Shown here one piece after another: positions 8,594 through 16,791 of a DNA stretch of 64,000 bases. The notes under the pieces are model-generated. The model searched no databases and was not told where the DNA came from. It saw only the letters and a program-made list of their open reading frames with translations. Source of the DNA: Maricaulis sp. Its GTDB lineage: Bacteria; Pseudomonadota; Alphaproteobacteria; Caulobacterales; Maricaulaceae. Each line of letters starts with the position of its first letter. The first letter of the stretch is position 1. The stretch covers positions 245,405 to 309,404 of the forward strand of contig NZ_JAEPOL010000002.1 of the NCBI RefSeq assembly GCF_017642925.1, written 5' to 3'. The translations under genes were made by a program, and so were the position numbers.

Positions 8594-8730
8594 AGACAAG
8601 GCCGTAAAGTGCTTGCACGACACGTCCCTTGCAAGCGAACGCTGCAAACGCCTGCACAGCAGAAACTCTCAGGATCGAAAGCCATCCGTCACACCGGCGG
8701 CGTCACGGCACTTGCCGCGCCGTCGGTCGG

Positions 8731-8854
8731 TCTTCGCAATGCCAGGGAATAGTAGCTGCTGTCATATGAGCGTGGGCGGGGCTCGCAGGGCCTAGCGTCT
8801 GTACGACGATTTCGCGAAGATCGGCTCGAACGGGTTCCACCGGAACCGTACCAT
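8731..8854 (-). pseudogene. Degenerate IS6-family transposase fragment (copy 1)
   Basis: Reading the minus strand from 8854 gives VRFRWNPFEPIFAKSSYRR and then a stop, matching the IS6 transposase segment usually written VRFWWNRFGPIFA. In another frame the sequence ends in ATIPWHCED, which fits the later WQWHLDE segment. The fragment is thus frameshifted and lacks both ends. It is homologous over its length to the fragment at 63451-63713, and both end at the same TCTTCGCAATG(C/G)CAGGGAA border. The rest of the 490-bp gap between dgcN and gabT shows no supported gene. Confidence 0.7.
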
Positions 8855-9013
8855 CGCGCCCGCCCCTTAAGGTCAGTGTTCGTGCCGCGACCTGCATGGC
8901 GGCCATGGGAAAGGCCCGGCGCCTATCTCGCAGAGCCCCCGGTCGCCGCAGGCGCACAAGCTCTGCGACGTCTGATTGCGTTGAGCGCTCGACACCTGAC
9001 TGAATTGGAGCGA

Positions 9014-10291
9014 TCAGCCCGCCGTGGCCTTCAGGGCCTCAGAGAACACATCCAGACCCTCGTCGAGTTGCTCCATGGGGATCGTCAGCGGCGCCAGGAA
9101 GCGGATGACATTTCCCCGCACACCGCAGGACAACAAGAGCAGGCCGCGCTTTCGGGCTTCGGCCACCAGCGCAGCGGTTCTCGCGGCATCCGGCACATCC
9201 GCATCACCGTCCACGACAAGCTCCACCGCCGTCATGGCCCCCAGCGTCCGGACTTCGCCGACACCCCGGTCGGACTGACGCAGGGCCTCGCAATGGCGCA
9301 CAATCCGGTCACCGATCTCGATCGCGCGCTGACACAGGTCTTCCCGTTCGATGGTCTCCAGCACGGCGAGGCCGGCTGCACACCCCAGCGGCGAACCGCC
9401 ATAGGTACCGCCCAGCCCACCCGGCCCGGCAGCATCCATGATCGCTGCCTTGCCGATGACGCCGGAAATCGGAAAGCCGCCGGCCATCGCCTTGGCGACC
9501 GTCATGAGATCCGGCTCGATGCCGGCGTGCTCCACGGCGAACATCGCCCCGGTGCGCGCAAAACCGGTCTGGATTTCATCGGCGATCAGGAGGATGCCAT
9601 GCGTGTCACAGAGGCCGCGAAGAGCCTGCATGAAGGCCGGCGATGCCGCATAGAAACCGCCCTCGCCCTGCACAGGCTCGATGATGATTGCCGCGACCCG
9701 CGAGGCTTCGATGTCGGACTTGAACAGGCGCGCGATCGCATCCAGCGAGGCGGCTTCGGAAATGCCCAGATAAGGCGCCGGGAAAGGCACGTGGTATATG
9801 TCTGACGGGAAGGGACCGAAACCGGTCTTGTAAGGCACCACCTTGCCGGTCAGCGCCATGCCCATCATCGTGCGGCCATGAAAACCGCCGGAAAAGGCGA
9901 TCACGCCCGGCCGCCCCGTTGCCGCACGCGCAATCTTGATCGCGTTCTCGACCGCCTCGGCGCCCGTGGTCAGGAAGATGGTCTTTTTCGGCGTCTCGCC
10001 GGGGGCCAGCGCATTGAGCTTTTCGGCCAGCGCCACATAGGGCTCATACGGCGTCACCTGGGCGCACACATGGGAGAAATTGTCCAGCTGGGCAGCCACG
10101 GCGGCCTTGATGGCCGGGTGATTATGCCCGGTATTGGTCACGGCAATGCCGGCCGCAAAATCGATATAGCGGCGGCCTTCCGCGTCCCATATCTCGGCAT
10201 TGCTGGCGCGTGTCGCGAAGACCGGGTGCATCATGCCAAGACCGCGCGGAATGGCGACCTCACGGCGTTTCCAGAGCGTTTCGTTGTTCAT
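9014..10291 (-). CDS. gabT: 4-aminobutyrate aminotransferase
   Basis: A 425-residue class III PLP aminotransferase. PLP lysine is K267 in [48 protein letters not shown] and [12 protein letters not shown] are the usual cofactor and substrate blocks, and length is typical. It would convert GABA and 2-oxoglutarate to succinate semialdehyde and glutamate. It starts 17 bp after gabD, with which it forms a complete route from GABA to succinate. Other omega-amino acids (5-aminovalerate) cannot be excluded. Confidence 0.92.
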   Translation of the reverse strand: MNNETLWKRREVAIPRGLGMMHPVFATRASNAEIWDAEGRRYIDFAAGIAVTNTGHNHPAIKAAVAAQLDNFSHVCAQVTPYEPYVALAEKLNALAPGETPKKTIFLTTGAEAVENAIKIARAATGRPGVIAFSGGFHGRTMMGMALTGKVVPYKTGFGPFPSDIYHVPFPAPYLGISEAASLDAIARLFKSDIEASRVAAIIIEPVQGEGGFYAASPAFMQALRGLCDTHGILLIADEIQTGFARTGAMFAVEHAGIEPDLMTVAKAMAGGFPISGVIGKAAIMDAAGPGGLGGTYGGSPLGCAAGLAVLETIEREDLCQRAIEIGDRIVRHCEALRQSDRGVGEVRTLGAMTAVELVVDGDADVPDAARTAALVAEARKRGLLLLSCGVRGNVIRFLAPLTIPMEQLDEGLDVFSEALKATAG

Positions 10292-10308
10292 ACGTGTGTG
10301 CCGCCGGA

Positions 10309-11766
10309 TTAAGCCGACAGGCCTCCCATCAAGGTGTATTTCATATCCAGATAGTCATCGAGGCCATGGCGCGATCCCTCGCGGCCAAAACCGGATTGCT
10401 TGACGCCGCCGAACGGCGCGGCGGCCGACGACAGGATGCCCTCATTGACACCGACCATGCCGTAGTCGAGCGCGTCGCTGACCCGCCAGGCCCGGCCCAG
10501 ATCGCGGGTATACAGATAAGCGGCCAGACCATATTCGGTGTCATTGGCCATGGCGATAACGTCCGCCTCGTCATCGAAGCCGATCAGCGGCGCCACCGGG
10601 CCGAAGATCTCCTCCTGCATCACGGACATGTCCGGCGTCACGCCATCCACCACGGTTGGCGCATAGAAGAGCTCCCCGGCGGCATGCTTGGCTCCGCCTG
10701 TCACCAGCCGCCCGCCCTTGGCCAGGACATCCGCGACCAGGCGTTCGGTCTTGGCAAAGGCCGCCTCGCTGATCAGCGGACCGATCTCCACACCCGCCTC
10801 GTCACCACGTCCGACCTTGAGCGCCCTCACCCGCTCCGCCAGACGTTCGGCAAAGGCCGGCCGGATGGCATTGTGGACGAAGACCCGGTTGGCACAGACG
10901 CAGGTCTGACCGGCATTGCGGAACTTGGATGCCATCAGTCCTTCGATTGCAGCGTCCAGATCGGCATCGTCGAACACAATGAAGGGCGCATTTCCGCCCA
11001 GCTCCATCGACAGGCGTTTTACCGTCGGCGCGCATTGGGCAATGAGCTTGCGGCCCACCGCGGTCGAGCCCGTGAAAGAGAGTTTGCGAACCGTTGCGCT
11101 GGTCGTCAGCACGCCGCCGATCGCCGCCGCATCGGTGCCGGTGACAACATTGAAAACGCCAGCCGGGATGCCGGCTTCCACGCTCAGCCGGGCGGCCAGT
11201 AGCGCCGACAGCGGTGTTTCCGCCGCCGGTTTGGCGACCAGCGTGCAGCCAGCCGCCAGCGCGGCCGCGGCCTTGCGCATCAGCATGGCATTGGGAAAAT
11301 TCCACGGCGTGATCGCCGCACACACGCCAACCGGCTTGCGGGTCACCAGGATGCGCTTGCTTTCGGACGGGGCGGGAATGATCTCGCCATAGACCCGGCG
11401 GGCCTCCTCGGCGAACCAGTCCAGATAGGAGGCGCCGTAGAGTATTTCGCCGCGCGCCTCGGCCAGCGGCTTGCCGTTCTCAAGGGACAGCACCCGCGCG
11501 AGGTCGTCCGCCTGTTCCACCATCAGATCGCGCCAGTGCCGCAGGCGCGCCGCCCTCTGGTCCGCGGGAAGAGCGGACCAGGCTGCAAGCGCCGCGGCGG
11601 CGGCATGGATTGCTGCCTGCGTTTCCGCCTCGCCGCAATCGGCGACGGACGCGATCACACGTCCGGTGGCCGGATCATGCACATCGAACCGGCGTGCCGA
11701 AGCCGCATTACACCATTTGCCGTCGATGAAGGCCTGCGTCGGCCAGTCCGGACCCACATCCAGCAT
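10309..11766 (-). CDS. gabD: NAD(P)-dependent succinate-semialdehyde dehydrogenase
   Basis: An aldehyde dehydrogenase of 485 residues. ITPWNFP, FTGSTAVG, MELGGNAPFIVFDDAD (general base Glu) and NAGQTCVCANR (catalytic Cys) are all intact. It oxidises succinate semialdehyde from GabT to succinate. The ATG at 11766 is preferred over a GTG at 11784, because AGGGGA lies 8 nt upstream of the ATG. It begins 66 bp after the MFS gene, and this gap holds a pair of direct repeats proposed as MocR operators, so gabDT probably has its own promoter besides possible read-through. Confidence 0.9.
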   Translation of the reverse strand: MLDVGPDWPTQAFIDGKWCNAASARRFDVHDPATGRVIASVADCGEAETQAAIHAAAAALAAWSALPADQRAARLRHWRDLMVEQADDLARVLSLENGKPLAEARGEILYGASYLDWFAEEARRVYGEIIPAPSESKRILVTRKPVGVCAAITPWNFPNAMLMRKAAAALAAGCTLVAKPAAETPLSALLAARLSVEAGIPAGVFNVVTGTDAAAIGGVLTTSATVRKLSFTGSTAVGRKLIAQCAPTVKRLSMELGGNAPFIVFDDADLDAAIEGLMASKFRNAGQTCVCANRVFVHNAIRPAFAERLAERVRALKVGRGDEAGVEIGPLISEAAFAKTERLVADVLAKGGRLVTGGAKHAAGELFYAPTVVDGVTPDMSVMQEEIFGPVAPLIGFDDEADVIAMANDTEYGLAAYLYTRDLGRAWRVSDALDYGMVGVNEGILSSAAAPFGGVKQSGFGREGSRHGLDDYLDMKYTLMGGLSA

Positions 11767-11786
11767 GGAACCATCCCCTGTCACTG

Positions 11787-11834
11787 TTATGGGGCCAGAT
11801 TGCCGGTTTGCTCACTCGCGTAATAGGGCCAGTT
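11787..11834 (-). promoter_or_regulatory. Paired direct repeats upstream of gabD, candidate MocR operator
   Basis: TTATGGGGCCAGAT (11787-11800) and TAATAGGGCCAGTT (11821-11834) are direct repeats offset by 34 bp. A related pair lies upstream of the nitrilase operon. GabR-type MocR regulators bind direct repeats in their target promoters, and a MocR gene lies 10 kb away in the same locus. The second repeat overlaps the MFS stop codon. Confidence 0.5.
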
Positions 11835-13062
11835 AGGCGCGATCCGTCGAACCAGTTTCCAGGTCCTGCCCGCGGGCCTGTCCTCGCGCCTCATCGAGGC
11901 ACCGCGCCGGCCAGAGCATGAAGACCAGGCTGAGGAACAGGCCAAGGATGGCGATATTGACCAGCATGCCGAAGCCCGCCCCGCCACCCAGAATGGTGCC
12001 CGCGATCATCGGGCCGGACGCCAGTCCCATTTTGGAGATAAAGCCGGCGAAGGCTGAGGCCCGCCCTGCGGCATCGAACTCGGCCGTCATGCCGAACAGG
12101 TAGGCGATGACGAAACCCCAGGTAATGCCGGTTCCGCAATTGGCGATCATGTAGGCAGCCGGATGACCGCTGAAATGGAACAGCGCCGTGCCGGCAAAGG
12201 TCAGAAGCATGGACACCCCCAGCAACCAGAACCGGCCAAAGCGCAGACCGCATACCATTACAAGGAGGGGCCCCGCCAACGCGACCCAGGTCGCCAGGCC
12301 CAGGGCGGTCGACACGTAGGACCGGTCCAGGCCGTAGTCGATGCCCAGGCGGATGATGTAGGCGAGCAAGCCCATATTGGCCGCCTGGAACAGGAAGATC
12401 GCCACATAGGTCAGCGCGAGCGGCGGCCAGTCGATGCGGCTGTTCGCGTGCTTGGCAGTCTCGCGCGGCGGGTATTCAGCCAGAAAGGGCAGCATCACCA
12501 GCGTTGCGGCGCTGAACAGGGCCAGGGCGATGAACAAGGCCTGCGTTCCAAAGACCGGTGCCAGCGGCGGCAGAACCATCACGGCCAGCCCGCCCAGACC
12601 GAACTGGACGAAAAGCAGCATGCCGAAGGTCCGGTCCGGGTTTGCGGTCCGGGCGATAACGGCGAAAGCCGTACCCGTGAGCACTCCCCCGACAACCCCA
12701 TGGGCAAGGCGCACCGGCAACAGCACCTCGAAACCGGCAATCCAGATCGAGGCTATGTCCACGGCAATCAGGATGACAAGACATATCCAGGCCATACGCC
12801 GCCACGGCCAGCGCTTCACCAGGAACACGGCCGCCAGAGCCCCGATGGCAGCACCGTAGATATTCGCCGACCCGATTTGACCGGCCTGCTCGTCAGACAG
12901 ACCAAGACCACTGACGAGACCGTCGACGATGGCGGCCATGATGTTGACGTAAAACAAGCCCGCCGTTGCCAGAAAGGCCAGCATGACCGCCGCAATCAGC
13001 CCGTCGGGCGCGGCCGTGAAATGCGAAAAAGGCATGCGCGGCGTCTGGCTGTGAGCGGTCAT
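11833..13062 (-). CDS. MFS transporter
   Basis: A major facilitator of 409 residues with about 12 hydrophobic segments and charged loops such as VKRWPWRR after TM2 and ARTANPDRTF in the middle. It lies in the inner membrane. The ATG at 13062 overlaps the TGA of the upstream serine hydrolase (ATGA), so longer in-frame starts inside that gene are rejected. Position in the nitrilase-receptor-sulfotransferase-hydrolase-MFS operon, before gabDT, suggests uptake of a nitrogen compound or its breakdown product, but the substrate cannot be read. Confidence 0.85.
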   Translation of the reverse strand: MTAHSQTPRMPFSHFTAAPDGLIAAVMLAFLATAGLFYVNIMAAIVDGLVSGLGLSDEQAGQIGSANIYGAAIGALAAVFLVKRWPWRRMAWICLVILIAVDIASIWIAGFEVLLPVRLAHGVVGGVLTGTAFAVIARTANPDRTFGMLLFVQFGLGGLAVMVLPPLAPVFGTQALFIALALFSAATLVMLPFLAEYPPRETAKHANSRIDWPPLALTYVAIFLFQAANMGLLAYIIRLGIDYGLDRSYVSTALGLATWVALAGPLLVMVCGLRFGRFWLLGVSMLLTFAGTALFHFSGHPAAYMIANCGTGITWGFVIAYLFGMTAEFDAAGRASAFAGFISKMGLASGPMIAGTILGGGAGFGMLVNIAILGLFLSLVFMLWPARCLDEARGQARGQDLETGSTDRA

Positions 13063-15182
13063 CTTGCGTCCTCGCAATAGGGTTGGATGGCATGGGATGC
13101 GACGGCTGCGCGCCGCCAGGCGAACTCGCGGCCGTCGCTGACATAGGCATAGACCTGGCCATTGGGGATCAGCGCGAGGGTTATGCCGCCATAGCCGGAA
13201 AGCGCCGGGATCCACACGTCCGACGCACAGCCCAGCGCCGGACCGGCATTCCAGGCCCAGAATCCGTTCTGATAGCGTTGGACATCACTTCCGGCGGCCA
13301 GACCCCGATCGGCCGGATCGCGCTGCAGCGCTGCGGCCAGCATGGCCGGATCGGCCCACGCATCCCCTCCGACCTGACCGCCCTCCTGCAGGAAGCGGCC
13401 CAGCCGCATCATGTCGTCCAGCGTGAGGGTCAGCCCCCAGCCGCTAACCGGTTGGCGGACCCCGTCATAGGAACGCCGGGTCGTATCCATCAACCGCGAC
13501 AGGTTCAGTTCCCGCCAGAGCGGGACCAGGAGATCGTCATAGAAATCGGCATCGGCGCGGCCGGTCTGCGCCCGCCAGAAGGCCTGCATGGCTGTGCCCA
13601 GAACATAAGTATCGGTCGTGTGGTACACCCAGCGCGCGCCGGGCTCGGACTGGCGCGGGTGCTGATTGCAGGCCAGGTCGATGCGTTCGGCGTGGGTCGA
13701 GCGGGACATGAATTCCCAAAGCTCCGGCGCGCCTTCATCCGCATCGAACTCTGCCGACGTGTAAAGCCCGGTGGCCATATCCAGGGCGTGCTCGAAAGTG
13801 ACACCGGCCCAGCGCTCTGCGTCGCACGCATCGACATAGTCGGAAACCAGCGACGCGCTCGCGCCGGGATAGAGATGTTCCAGGCGCATCAGCGCCAGGC
13901 CGGCGACGACAGATTTGGCCAATGAATAGGATGGCAGGGCGAGGCCCGCACAGAAGGGATCCGGGCCGAAGCGCGTCTGGCAACCGCCCGCGTAGACAAC
14001 GTCATCGATCAACACGCCGAATACACTCATCGCCTCCGGCGACACTTCGAGCGGCGAACCGAAACCGGCCGGATCGGCACCTTCGAAACCTTCGGCGAGC
14101 GCTGCGATGTGCCGTCGCTCGAACGGCTGATCCTCGCGCGGCAGATCGGCCGGCAATTCAATCGGCTCGACCGAAACACTCAGCCGGCTCCAGAGATCGA
14201 ACTGGTGGTAGGCACACGTCTCCGCCCCTATCTGCAACACGCCCTGCGCGTCTTCTCCGGACGCATCGGCCCCGATGGCCAGCCAGCCGGTGTGAAGACA
14301 ATTGGCATTGCGTTCCTGCAGGGCCACGGGGAAACGGACCTGCCAACCTCCCGCTACCAGCCAGACGTGCCCAGGCTGGACAACCCATTCCCAGTACGGG
14401 CTGTCCCCGGGCTGCGGTCCCCGCTGCAACGGCCAGGCCCGCCCGTCCCGGCCGACCCAATCCACCTGCAAAGGTGGAATGGCCGTGATGCCGGGTTCGC
14501 CTGCATAGTCGAACTCGTCGTGGACAACCCGGAAACCGTCGGGGGTCTCCCGTCCGCCCAGCCGGATTTTAAAGGACATCACCGTTTCGGGCACTACTGC
14601 ACCGGCCGGCATGGAAAAAGCCTGCGCCGCCAGAGGGGCCGACAAGGGTCCAGAGCCTTCCGGGATCTCCTGCGCCAGCTCTGCAGCAGGCCTGGACCAG
14701 CCCACCCGCAGGCCATCAGCCCAGCAGGTATCATTGCTGGCATTGCCATCAATACGCACGCGAACGGCAATCCACGGACGCCCGGCAGCGTCCGGCACAT
14801 CTGCCCCCACGCGATGCAGGCTGACCGCATCATCCAGCCCGTCGCCGATCTCCCCCGCCAGGCGCCACGTCTGGCCGTCGATCGAGGTTTCCAGCCGGCA
14901 GGTGTCCGTGCCTTCCAGATCATCCGCGGCAAAACTGGCGGCCACGCGAACCTGAACCGCGTTCTCGGGCAAAGCGACCACTGTCGCAGCCCAGGCATTG
15001 CGCTGCAGCCGCAGGGAGTGATTGCCGGCATATTCGGTAAGACGGATATCGCCGCGCCCCGCGTCACCGCGCCAGCGCTCTCCCAGCCCGGACTCGAAGT
15101 CGTCCTCGAAGCCCCCTTGCGCCCACGCGGCCGTGCCACCGAGAAGAACCAGAGCCGCAGCAGCGAGCGACACCGTTCTCAT
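13059..15182 (-). CDS. Large exported serine hydrolase (S12 fold) with N-terminal beta-sandwich domain
   Basis: A 707-residue protein. A Sec signal (MRTVSLAAAALVLLGGTAAWA) is followed by a region at about 22-165 that looks like a LamG/CBM-type beta sandwich (DDFESGLGERW, then LETSIDGQTW and WIAVRVRIDG), a middle domain, and a beta-lactamase-like domain from about 380. There the SxxK motif is SLAK (PSYSLAKSVVAG) and the second element YHTTDTYVLG has Thr in place of the common Asn. Several Cys pairs fit a periplasmic protein. The ATG at 15182 overlaps the end of the sulfotransferase gene (ATGA). Esterase or amidase activity on an extracellular compound is likely; the target is unknown. Confidence 0.75.
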   Translation of the reverse strand: MRTVSLAAAALVLLGGTAAWAQGGFEDDFESGLGERWRGDAGRGDIRLTEYAGNHSLRLQRNAWAATVVALPENAVQVRVAASFAADDLEGTDTCRLETSIDGQTWRLAGEIGDGLDDAVSLHRVGADVPDAAGRPWIAVRVRIDGNASNDTCWADGLRVGWSRPAAELAQEIPEGSGPLSAPLAAQAFSMPAGAVVPETVMSFKIRLGGRETPDGFRVVHDEFDYAGEPGITAIPPLQVDWVGRDGRAWPLQRGPQPGDSPYWEWVVQPGHVWLVAGGWQVRFPVALQERNANCLHTGWLAIGADASGEDAQGVLQIGAETCAYHQFDLWSRLSVSVEPIELPADLPREDQPFERRHIAALAEGFEGADPAGFGSPLEVSPEAMSVFGVLIDDVVYAGGCQTRFGPDPFCAGLALPSYSLAKSVVAGLALMRLEHLYPGASASLVSDYVDACDAERWAGVTFEHALDMATGLYTSAEFDADEGAPELWEFMSRSTHAERIDLACNQHPRQSEPGARWVYHTTDTYVLGTAMQAFWRAQTGRADADFYDDLLVPLWRELNLSRLMDTTRRSYDGVRQPVSGWGLTLTLDDMMRLGRFLQEGGQVGGDAWADPAMLAAALQRDPADRGLAAGSDVQRYQNGFWAWNAGPALGCASDVWIPALSGYGGITLALIPNGQVYAYVSDGREFAWRRAAVASHAIQPYCEDAR

Positions 15183-16744
15183 GAGACACCCAATTGGCGG
15201 GCCAGCGGCGCAAGCTGCTCGGCATAACGCCGCCATAGCCCGACCGAGCTGCTGTAGAGCGGCTGACGCACCTGCGCGGCGCTGTGCGTGGCCGATGGGC
15301 TGGCATTGCGATGAAAGTCGAGGCAGGCCGGTTCAAACGCCACACCGACTGCGTCGAGCAGCCGCCGCGTCTCGCCGTCCTGATCGGCGATGATGTCCTC
15401 GTAGCGCACATCATGGACGCGGCCGGGCAGAACGGCATGCCAATGCGTCATCAGCCGGTCCTTGGCCTGCATGTAGGCGGCCAGATCGGCGAAGTCGTAG
15501 GAATAGGGGTAGCCCATTCGGAACAACGCCTTGTAGAGCGATTAGGCATTATCCATCGGGTCGCGATGGACATGGATGATGCGGGCGCCGGGCAGGGCGG
15601 CCGCGATCAGTCCGATATAGAGAAAGTTCGCCGGCGCCTTGTCGACGAAGAAGCGGGCATCGCCCCGCCTTCCGGCAAGACGCTCAAGATAGGCCGTCCC
15701 CAGTACCGCCGGATCCAGCGCTGCCGCGGCGTCGATCAGCTGCGCCTTTCCGCCAGCCTGCCGGCACAGCCCGGTCAGGGCGAGCGGAAAGTCATTGAGT
15801 TCACCCAGGCTCTCGATCTCGCTGTGAGCACTCAGGATACGGTCCGTCAACGTGCTGCCGCTGCGCGGCAGGCCCAGGATGAAGACCGGACCTTCGGTTT
15901 CAACGCCGGTCCCGGCTCCGTCCAGCCACGTCCGGTCGAACCGTTTTGCAAGCGCGTCCATGATCGCGACGTCGCCACGGACGTCATAGCGCATCATGGC
16001 GCGCCGGGCGTCCGCCCCGGCCTTCAGGGCTTCAAAGCTTTCGGTGTCACGGCCGAGATCCTCCAGCTCCTTGGCGAGGGCGAAATTCAGCTGCACGGGC
16101 GCCAGCGCGGTACGGTGCGGCACCCGGAGCATTCGGCGCAATTCATCGACATGATTGCGGGCGGGCGTCTGCGTTCGCAACGTCGAACGGTTATAGTAGG
16201 CGTCATAATCATGAGGCGCGCGCCGGATAGCCGTATCGAAAGCCTGTTCAGCCTCGTCGAGCCGGCCCACGGCGATGAGATGCGTGGCGCGCGCATAGTG
16301 CAGCTCCGCGGCCCCTGGCTTCAGCGCCAGCGCCTGGTCAAAACAGTCCAGGGCTGCCTCCGGAAGACCGCACTGACCCAGACCTTCCCCTATCCTGGCA
16401 AGCCAGTTGGCGTCGTCATCTGCATCGGCTCGCATGTCCCGGAAGGCCGACGCCGCTTCTTTCACCCGCCCGAGGTGAACGAGGGCCTCGGCATCCATCA
16501 ACCGCGCCAGGGGAGAGGCCGGGTCAAGCTTCAGGGCCGCCCCCAGCGCCTCGCGCATCCCGGCATGATCGCCGGCCATCTGGAGGCAGCGGGCAAGTGC
16601 CAGCCAGCCATCGATATAGTCGGGAAACTCGGATGTCAGCGCACGCGCTTCGGGCAAGCCGGCATCCACCCGGCGGGTTCGCAGGGCCTGGTCAATCCGG
16701 GCGAGCCGGGCTTTCGGGTCGGCAGGAGAAATGGCGGCATCCAT
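15179..16744 (-). pseudogene. TPR-sulfotransferase interrupted by an in-frame TAA
   Basis: Codons 1-400 encode an N-terminal TPR array (about residues 1-270) and a sulfotransferase domain with the PAPS 5'-phosphosulfate loop LGLPRSGSTLTDRIL and the 3'-phosphate motif HVHRDPMDNA. The next codon is TAA (15544-15542). The same frame then continues with SLYKALFRMGYPYSYDFADL and 100 more residues of the family C-terminus, ending at 15179. So this is a single nonsense codon, not a frameshift; one base change from TAC/TAT (Tyr) or TTA/TCA would give it. The short form would lack 121 residues. The gene follows the TonB receptor by 47 bp and overlaps the serine hydrolase. A sequencing error is possible. 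Confidence 0.85.
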
Positions 16745-16791
16745 GATGAAAAATCGGGGCAGCCCGGCCGGACCGCCCCGATCCTATCCGA

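Noticed and set aside
8703..8957. 84-codon minus-strand protein
   Set aside because: Most of its conserved parts come from the frameshifted IS6 transposase remnant; no intact gene is supported.
15542..15544. Recoding (selenocysteine or pyrrolysine) at the sulfotransferase stop
   Set aside because: The codon is TAA, which is not used for either, and no insertion element or catalytic need is seen.
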